From: Defluviitaleaceae bacterium
GTDB taxonomy: Bacteria; Bacillota_A; Clostridia; Lachnospirales; WQUN01
Assembly: GCA_009779525.1 (NCBI GenBank)
Contig: WREB01000122.1
Span: 1 to 5,155, forward strand
DNA: 5,155 bases
Direction of reading: 5' to 3'
Below, one piece after another: positions 1 through 5,155 of the stretch. How positions within the stretch are numbered: position 1 is the stretch's first letter; the number at the start of each line of letters is the position of its first letter. The position numbers and the translations under genes were made by a program. The notes beneath the pieces were generated by a model, which saw nothing but the letters and a program-made list of their open reading frames with translations, searched no databases and was not told where the DNA came from.

Positions 1-1
1 C

Positions 2-1354
2 GCGGTAATCAAGCCGATCCCGCGGGGAAATCTCGAGGCGTTTTGCGCGCAGGGCAACCGCTATCACGTAAACTTCCGGGGCGCGCACAAGGGCGCGGCC
101 GTCGACGAAATAAGGCTGATCGAATGCATCCAAAGCGCGGTCGACCCGTACGAAAATTATGACGAATACATAAGTCTCGCCCGGCTGCCCGAGCTTAGGT
201 TCGTAGTTTCAAACACCACCGAGGCCGGAATCGAATTCGACCCGTCCTGCCGCCTCGCGGATATGCCGCCCACGAGCTTTCCCGGAAAACTCGCGCAGTT
301 TTTATACCGGCGGTATTTATTATTTGAAGGTGATCCTTCCAATGGCCTTGTCATGCTTCCGGTCGAGCTGATCGACGAAAACGGAAAAAAGCTGAGGGAA
401 TGCGTTCTTAAGTACGCCGAGGCTTGGCGCCTTGAAGAAAATTTCATTAATTGGATTGACGAGGCGTGCGTTTTCTGCCGGACGCTCGTCGACCGGATCG
501 TGACCGGATACCCAAATGACGGCGATAAAATCCAATCAAGGCTGCCCTGGAACGATAAATTGCTTGACGTCGCCGAGCCGTTCGGCCTTTGGGTTATCGA
601 GGGCGGTGGTAAAATCGCGGGCGAGCTCCCGATCGGCGGCGCGGGCGTCGAAGTGATCTTCACTGACGACCTGAGGCCGTACCGCGAGCGCAAGGTGCGC
701 GTGCTTAACGGGGCGCATACCGCGGTCGTTTTGGCGGGTTTCCTTTGCGGAAAAGGTACCGTCGGCGAAATCATGGCGGACCATGCGCTTAAAAATTATT
801 TGGAACGCGCCGTTTCTGACGAAATCCTGCCGTTCATAAAAATACCGGAGGCGGAAGGCGAAACCCAAAGCAAGGAATTGGCCGCGGCATATGCGGATTC
901 CGTATACGAGCGGTTCGAAAACCCGTTCGTGCGCCACGAATGCCTTTCGATCGCGTTAAACTCGGTTTCCAAATGGAAGGCGCGCATCCTGCCTTCGCTG
1001 AGGGATTTTTACGAAGCCCGCGGCCGCCTCCCGAAGCGGCTCGTCTTTTCGCTTTCGGCGCTGCTCGCGTTCTACAAGCCAGTCGAGTTTAAAGACGGAA
1101 CGTATCTTGGCATTCGAAGCGGCGAGCCTTACCAGATCAAGGACGTTCCCGAGGCGCTTGAGTTCTTTTACGCGCGCGCCGACCGAAACGCTCTCGCTCC
1201 GTTCGTCGAGGCGGCGCTTGCGCGAACCGATTTTTGGGGCGAGGACCTTACGAAATATACGGGGCTAGCCGAATCAATTACAAATTATCTATCCGATATC
1301 GAAACGCTCGGAATGCGCGGCGCGATCATAAGGCTTAACGGGGGGTCAAGTTGA
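2..1354 (+). CDS. uxaB: Tagaturonate reductase (altronate oxidoreductase), 5'-partial
   Basis: Cytoplasmic NAD(H)-dependent enzyme of the long-chain mannitol dehydrogenase superfamily. It interconverts D-tagaturonate and D-altronate in galacturonate catabolism. The frame is open from base 2, so 450 residues are visible. From my memory of the E. coli protein (about 483 residues), roughly 45 N-terminal residues, including the Rossmann glycine motif, lie left of the window. The first in-frame ATG (263) is not the start, because conserved family sequence precedes it: SNTTEAGI at 209-232 belongs to the NAD-binding domain. LVDRIVTGYP lies at 485-514. The catalytic signature of the superfamily, Lys-x4-Asn-x2-His, is intact as K (692-694), N (707-709) and H (716-718) within KVRVLNGAHT. 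The helical C-terminal domain follows and ends naturally in LNGGSS. The wording of the catalytic motif favours UxaB over the fructuronate reductase UxuB. The stop overlaps the uxaA start by three bases, which indicates an operon. Confidence 0.95.
   Translation, partial: AVIKPIPRGNLEAFCAQGNRYHVNFRGAHKGAAVDEIRLIECIQSAVDPYENYDEYISLARLPELRFVVSNTTEAGIEFDPSCRLADMPPTSFPGKLAQFLYRRYLLFEGDPSNGLVMLPVELIDENGKKLRECVLKYAEAWRLEENFINWIDEACVFCRTLVDRIVTGYPNDGDKIQSRLPWNDKLLDVAEPFGLWVIEGGGKIAGELPIGGAGVEVIFTDDLRPYRERKVRVLNGAHTAVVLAGFLCGKGTVGEIMADHALKNYLERAVSDEILPFIKIPEAEGETQSKELAAAYADSVYERFENPFVRHECLSIALNSVSKWKARILPSLRDFYEARGRLPKRLVFSLSALLAFYKPVEFKDGTYLGIRSGEPYQIKDVPEALEFFYARADRNALAPFVEAALARTDFWGEDLTKYTGLAESITNYLSDIETLGMRGAIIRLNGGSS
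1340..1345 (+). promoter_or_regulatory. G6 ribosome-binding site of uxaA
   Basis: Six consecutive G end five bases before the TTG at 1351. An in-frame TAA at 1336-1338 closes the uxaA frame upstream. Between that stop and 1351 the codons are CGG, GGG, GTC and AAG, so TTG is the only usable start. The G-run can pair with the CCUCC anti-Shine-Dalgarno core using a G-U wobble. It lies inside the last codons of uxaB (Gly-Gly), so translation of uxaA is probably coupled to termination of uxaB. The role is inferred from position. Confidence 0.55.
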
Positions 1355-2832
1355 AGGAATATATAAGGATAAACCCGAACGACACCGTCGCGGTCGCGCT
1401 TCGCGACTTGGAAGCCGGGTTTTTGGCTGAAGGCGTCGTTCTGGCCGAAAAAATAAAAAGCGGGCACAAGTTCGCGCTAGCAAGAATCCCGAAAGGTAAG
1501 CCGCCGGTAAAATTCGGGTTTCCGATAGGGACCGCGGCGCGCGAAATATCGCCCGGCGAATGGGTGCACACGCACAATTTAAAAAGCGCGCTAGGCGGCG
1601 CGCGCGAATACGAATATAAAAGATACGCGCCGCCGCAAGCGGTCAAGCGCGAACCGCCCGGCGGCATTTTTTACGGCTACCGGCGCTTCGGGGGCAAAGT
1701 CGGAATCAGGAACGAGATTTGGATCATACCGACGGTCGGCTGCATAAACGCGATCGGATTAGAAATCGCGAACAGATTCCGCAAAATTTTGCCAAATGGC
1801 GTCGACGGCATCACCGCGTTCGCGCATCCGTACGGGTGCTCGCAAAGCGGCTGCGACCACGAGACGACGCGCGCGGCGCTCTGCGGGCTGATCCGCCATC
1901 CTAACGCGGGCGGCGTGCTCGTGATGGGCCTCGGCTGCGAAAATAACCTGCTTGGCGAACTTATAACGGAGCTCGGCCCCGTCGACTCTGACCGCGTAAA
2001 GTTCATCCAGTGCCAGGACCACTGCGACGAAATCGAGGCGGCGCTTCCGTTAGTCGGGGAGCTGATCGAACGCGCCAAAGACGACGTCAGGGAGGCGTTC
2101 GACATATCGAAGCTGGTCGTAGGTCTTAAGTGCGGAGGGTCGGACGGTTTTTCCGGAATCACGGCTAACCCGCTCCTCGGCCGTTTCACCGACGCGCTGA
2201 CAGATTCGGGCGGAACCGCGATTCTGACCGAAGTCCCCGAAATCTTCGGCGCCGAGCAAATCCTAATGGACCGCGCTGCGGACAGAGAAGTTTTCGATAA
2301 AACAGTGAAATTAATAAACGGGTTTAAGGATTACTTCGCCTCGCACGGACAGCCCCCCGGCGAAAACCCTTCGCCCGGGAACAAGGACGGCGGGATAACG
2401 AACCTCGAGGAAAAATCGCTCGGCTGCGTCCAAAAGGGCGGGGAGGCGGTCGTGACGGGCGTCTTAAATTACGGCGAAACCGCGGCGAAGGCCGGGCTTA
2501 ACATACTCGAATCCCCCGGCAACGACCTGGTGGCGTCGGCGGCGCTCGCGATTTCCGGCGCGCAGCTGATTCTTTTTACCACCGGAAGGGGGACGCCGTT
2601 CGGAAGCGCCGTCCCGACGGTCAAGATTTCAACCAACAGCCAACTAGCGAAAAAAAAGGCGCACTGGATCGACTTCGACGCGGGGCCGCTCGTCGACGGC
2701 GCCGGCATGGACGAAATGGCGAAAGATTTTTATGAATACGTGTTAAGCGTGGCGTCGGGCGAAACGCGCGCGAAATCGGAGTCGCTTGACAAAAGCGGCT
2801 TCGCCATTTTCAAGAACGGGGTCACGCTTTAG
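1351..2832 (+). CDS. uxaA: Altronate dehydratase
   Basis: Removes water from D-altronate to give 2-keto-3-deoxygluconate, the step after UxaB in galacturonate breakdown. It is a cytoplasmic enzyme of the UxaA/GarD sugar-acid dehydratase family, whose E. coli member is known to need ferrous iron. The 493 residues match the usual full length (about 495). Residues 1 to about 80 form the N-terminal SAF-type domain, ending near WVHTHNLKSAL. The main domain begins at about 109 with GYRRFGGKVGIRN. It continues with HPYGCSQSGCDHETT (159-173), GLGCENN (193-199), KCGGSDGFSGITANP (260-274) and TTGRGTPFGSAVPT (410-423). The conserved cysteines C163, C196 and C261 and histidines H159 and H170 are candidate metal or active-site residues; which of them act is not shown here. 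The start is TTG, the only possible one: an in-frame stop lies 15 bases upstream and the first internal Met is residue 192. It overlaps uxaB as TTGA. The two SAF and catalytic parts, separate genes in some bacteria, are fused here. Confidence 0.96.
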   Translation: MKEYIRINPNDTVAVALRDLEAGFLAEGVVLAEKIKSGHKFALARIPKGKPPVKFGFPIGTAAREISPGEWVHTHNLKSALGGAREYEYKRYAPPQAVKREPPGGIFYGYRRFGGKVGIRNEIWIIPTVGCINAIGLEIANRFRKILPNGVDGITAFAHPYGCSQSGCDHETTRAALCGLIRHPNAGGVLVMGLGCENNLLGELITELGPVDSDRVKFIQCQDHCDEIEAALPLVGELIERAKDDVREAFDISKLVVGLKCGGSDGFSGITANPLLGRFTDALTDSGGTAILTEVPEIFGAEQILMDRAADREVFDKTVKLINGFKDYFASHGQPPGENPSPGNKDGGITNLEEKSLGCVQKGGEAVVTGVLNYGETAAKAGLNILESPGNDLVASAALAISGAQLILFTTGRGTPFGSAVPTVKISTNSQLAKKKAHWIDFDAGPLVDGAGMDEMAKDFYEYVLSVASGETRAKSESLDKSGFAIFKNGVTL

Positions 2833-2872
2833 GAGCCATTTAAAAAGAAAACTTCCAAATCGGGGGGCAGCC
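2833..2872 (+). other. Short gap between uxaA and the mannosidase gene
   Basis: This 40-base spacer is A-rich in its first half and ends in a G-run. It contains no hairpin followed by T that would act as a terminator and no convincing -35/-10 pair, so the mannosidase gene is probably read through from uxaA. An AGGAG overlaps the uxaA stop codon (2831-2835) but is 37 bases from the ATG and has no start codon at a usable distance. Confidence 0.5.
2862..2867 (+). promoter_or_regulatory. G6 ribosome-binding site of the GH38 gene
   Basis: Six G end five bases before the ATG at 2873, the same G-run and the same spacing as in front of uxaA. This supports 2873 as the start. No ATG, GTG or TTG occurs in this frame within the spacer upstream. 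Confidence 0.55.
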
Positions 2873-5155
2873 ATGGCGAAGCGGCACGGCACGTTTAACC
2901 GGATCGGCAAAAAAATCGGGGGATACTGGGGCGGGCGGATCAAGGCGCAGCTCGCTTATCTGGAAGAAATAAACGCCGCGGACGGTGAAAAACACGAAAA
3001 GCTGCTGGACGAGGCGGTTTCGCTCCTCGGCGGGCATTACGATTCGGACGGGACGGTTACGAAATCCGCAGCCCTTTCAATAGAGGGCGTGATTGCGGAG
3101 GCGTCGCCTTCCGCCAAGCGCATTTCCGTGGAATGCGTCGGCCACGCGCACATAGACATGAACTGGATGTGGCGCTACGACGAAACCGTGATGATAACGA
3201 TAGACACGGTCAAGACCGTGCTCGCGCTAATGGACGAATACCCGAACTTCACCTTCGCGCAGTCGCAGGCGTCCGTCTACCGCATAATAGAAGAATTCGC
3301 TCCCGAGCTCCTACCCGAAATAAGGCGGCGGATCAGCCAGAAGCGATGGGAAGTCACCGCGGCGGCGTGGGTCGAGACCGACAAAAACATGCCGAACGGC
3401 GAAAGCCTGACCCGCCATTTGCTTTACACACGCGCCTACTTAAAAGAGCTGCTCGGGCTTGGCGACGGTGATTTTTTGATCGACTTCGAGCCGGACACGT
3501 TCGGCCACGGCGCCAACGTGCCCGAGATATTAAACTCCGGAGGGGTAAAGTACTATTACCACTGCCGCGGGCACAACAAGCGCGCGCTTTACAGATGGCG
3601 CTCGCCGTCGGGGGCCGAAGTCGTCGTCTTCCGCGACCCGACGTGGTACAACGATTCGATAACGCCCGAGACGTTTTTGTACGTCCCGTCGTTTTGCAAA
3701 GCCAACGGGCTCGACAGGTTGCTTCACGTCTACGGGATAGGCGACCACGGCGGCGGGCCGACGCGCCGCGACATCGAACGGCTTATCGACTACGCCTCCT
3801 GGCCGTGCATGCCCGAGATAAAATTCGGGAGGTACGCCGATTATTTTAAGTATATGGAAGGATTGCCGCTCCCAACCGTCGAGGGCGAGCTCAACTTCGT
3901 CTTCGACGGATGCTACACCACCCAGACGCGCATAAAAAAAGGCAACCGCCGCTCGGAGGCGCTGCTTAAGGAATCCGAGGCGCTGAACGCGTTCGCCAAA
4001 ATAAACGGCGCCTACCCGTACGACGCAAAGGCGTTCGAAGGCGCGTGGAAGAACGTTTTGTTCAACCAATTCCACGACATCATTCCCGGTTCCGGAGTCA
4101 TCGACACGCGCGAGCACGCGATGGGCTTGTACCAGCAAGCCTACGCGGTCGCCGGTTCGCGCGCCTCGGCGTCGGCGAGGGGCCTTTGCCGGCTGATAAA
4201 AACAGACGGGCTTTTTTCGGGGCCAAACAAAGACAATGAATCGACCGCGGAGGGCGCGGGAGTCGGCTACGGCGTCGAGCAAATGGGATACGCCGCCTCA
4301 AGCCCGGTCGACGGCGACAAAAGGCTCTTTACGCTGATAAACCCGGGCCAGTTCGAAATCTCCAAAGCGACGGAGCTTACGGTTTGGGACTGGGCGCAAG
4401 ATAAGTCAAAGCTTGTCATTACCGACGAAAAAGGAAGCGTCATCCCACATGAACTGGTTGACGGCGACGAAATCGGCTATTGGGGACACAAATATTTCCG
4501 CCTGCTTGTCGCGTGCGCTATTCCTCCGTTTGGCTACCGCACCATAGCGCTTTATGAAGACGCCAGGCGGACCTCCGGCGCTTTATCAAACGCGGCGCCC
4601 GGAGTTTGGGACGGCCGCGTTGACAAGGCGGTTCCGTTCGTTTTGGAAAACGAAAGGATCAGGGCCGCGTTCGATCCTAAAAACGGCGACCTGACCTCCT
4701 ACTTCGATAAAAAAACCGGAACGGAATACATCAAGGCGGGCTGCGCGGCTTCGTTTAAGTTTATAAACGAGGACGCGAGCAAGGGCATGACGGCATGGAT
4801 CGTCGGGCGGCATACCGACGACGGCTTTGACATAAAAAACGTGAGCATGACGGAAGTCAAGGGCACGCTCAGGCGTTCGTTTTCGTTTACAGCCAAGGTT
4901 TACGACTCCGTGATAAAGACGACCGTTTCGCTGGATTCGAATTCGGAGGCGCTCGAATACAAGACGGTTTGCGAATGGCGCGAGCCGGGTGTGTCGGGCA
5001 AGGTGCCGCAGCTTTCGTTTTGCGTGCCGCTATCTTATCAATGCCGCGAGTTCGTCTACGACAACGCGTTCGGTCTCGTCAGGCGTCCCGGAATGGATTC
5101 CGACGTGCCCGCGTCAAGCTTCGCGTTCGCGCCGAACGAAACCGGCGAATCCGGC
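2873..5155 (+). CDS. GH38 alpha-mannosidase, 3'-partial
   Basis: Retaining, zinc-dependent glycosidase that hydrolyses terminal alpha-D-mannosyl residues. The frame runs 761 codons to the window edge without a stop; family members of this type as I recall them are about 1000 residues, so a few hundred C-terminal residues are missing. All expected active-site elements are present. H93 and D95 in GHAHIDMNWMW are zinc ligands, and D208 in FEPDTFGHG is the nucleophile and a zinc ligand. H401 in NQFHDIIPGS is the last zinc ligand. YGIGDHGGGPT (287-297) and ELNFVFDGCYTTQTR (339-353) are further conserved blocks. The catalytic domain covers about residues 85-345, the helical middle domain about 355-430, and the beta-sandwich C-terminal part begins near ENERIRAAFDP (592-602). 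Residues about 443-482 are Gly/Ser/Asp-rich and look like a variable loop or linker. There is no signal peptide or membrane segment, so the enzyme is likely cytoplasmic and acts on imported oligosaccharides. Linkage specificity cannot be read from the sequence. It lies 40 bases after uxaA on the same strand. Confidence 0.94.
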   Translation, partial: MAKRHGTFNRIGKKIGGYWGGRIKAQLAYLEEINAADGEKHEKLLDEAVSLLGGHYDSDGTVTKSAALSIEGVIAEASPSAKRISVECVGHAHIDMNWMWRYDETVMITIDTVKTVLALMDEYPNFTFAQSQASVYRIIEEFAPELLPEIRRRISQKRWEVTAAAWVETDKNMPNGESLTRHLLYTRAYLKELLGLGDGDFLIDFEPDTFGHGANVPEILNSGGVKYYYHCRGHNKRALYRWRSPSGAEVVVFRDPTWYNDSITPETFLYVPSFCKANGLDRLLHVYGIGDHGGGPTRRDIERLIDYASWPCMPEIKFGRYADYFKYMEGLPLPTVEGELNFVFDGCYTTQTRIKKGNRRSEALLKESEALNAFAKINGAYPYDAKAFEGAWKNVLFNQFHDIIPGSGVIDTREHAMGLYQQAYAVAGSRASASARGLCRLIKTDGLFSGPNKDNESTAEGAGVGYGVEQMGYAASSPVDGDKRLFTLINPGQFEISKATELTVWDWAQDKSKLVITDEKGSVIPHELVDGDEIGYWGHKYFRLLVACAIPPFGYRTIALYEDARRTSGALSNAAPGVWDGRVDKAVPFVLENERIRAAFDPKNGDLTSYFDKKTGTEYIKAGCAASFKFINEDASKGMTAWIVGRHTDDGFDIKNVSMTEVKGTLRRSFSFTAKVYDSVIKTTVSLDSNSEALEYKTVCEWREPGVSGKVPQLSFCVPLSYQCREFVYDNAFGLVRRPGMDSDVPASSFAFAPNETGESG

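Noticed and set aside
263..265. ATG at 263 as the start of the first gene
   Set aside because: Conserved UxaB sequence, including SNTTEAGI, continues upstream in the same frame to base 2, so the true start is outside the window.
304..316. Inverted repeat ATACCG-G-CGGTAT in an AT-rich patch, operator-like
   Set aside because: It falls on the codons for Tyr-Arg-Arg-Tyr in a conserved stretch of UxaB, and the arms are only six bases. Coincidence from codon choice is the simpler reading.
157..774. Open frame of 205 codons on the minus strand
   Set aside because: It is antisense to conserved UxaB motifs. The Ser/Pro/Arg-rich translation has no recognisable domain.
2..1354. Fructuronate reductase (UxuB) as an alternative for the first gene
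   Set aside because: The catalytic block reads KVRVLNGAHT, and the adjacent gene is altronate rather than mannonate dehydratase. Both fit UxaB.
1677..2189. Open frame of 170 codons on the minus strand
   Set aside because: It is antisense to the core of UxaA, including its conserved Cys and His motifs. It is a compositional shadow.
3133..3471. Open frame of 112 codons on the plus strand inside the mannosidase gene
   Set aside because: It is an out-of-frame, Arg/His-rich translation overlapping the GH38 zinc-binding motif region; the mannosidase frame is clearly the real one.
3530..4282. Open frame of 250 codons on the minus strand
   Set aside because: It lies opposite the conserved GH38 catalytic region. 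Its Arg/Val/Ala-rich translation resembles no family I know, and GC-rich codons on the + strand explain the absence of stops.
1..5155. A hidden novel system such as a defence module, RNA element or mobile element
   Set aside because: Recognisable metabolic genes cover almost every base. There are no direct repeats, terminal inverted repeats, CRISPR-like arrays or long non-coding stretches.

Overview
The window holds three genes, all on the + strand and tightly packed, and all apparently part of one catabolic transcription unit. The first and last are cut by the window edges. Positions 2-1354 are the body and C-terminus of tagaturonate (altronate) reductase, UxaB. Positions 1351-2832 are a complete altronate dehydratase, UxaA. 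Positions 2873-5155 are the first 761 codons of a glycoside hydrolase family 38 (GH38) alpha-mannosidase that runs off the right edge. No gap exceeds 40 bases. I saw no RNA gene, mobile element, CRISPR array, terminator or convincing promoter.

How the genes fit together: UxaB reduces D-tagaturonate to D-altronate, and UxaA dehydrates altronate to 2-keto-3-deoxygluconate (KDG). These are consecutive steps of the bacterial galacturonate (Ashwell) pathway. The GH38 enzyme would release mannose from alpha-mannosides or mannose-containing oligosaccharides. None of the visible N-termini carries a signal peptide (the UxaB N-terminus is outside the window), so the picture is intracellular processing of imported sugar acids and oligosaccharides. 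That suggests a cell feeding on plant or host glycans that contain galacturonate and mannose.

The organism is a bacterium with a GC-rich genome but an unusual taste for ATA (Ile), AGG (Arg), AAA and GAA codons. The protein sequences resemble versions I associate with anaerobic fermentative bacteria (Clostridia-like or related uncultured lineages). This is an impression from motif wording, not a placement.

The most distinctive sequence-level feature is at the starts of both downstream genes. Each has a run of six G exactly five bases before the start codon in place of a canonical AGGAGG. The uxaA start is a TTG that overlaps the uxaB stop (TTGA). I found no previously undescribed system; the window is ordinary carbohydrate metabolism with a mildly interesting gene combination.
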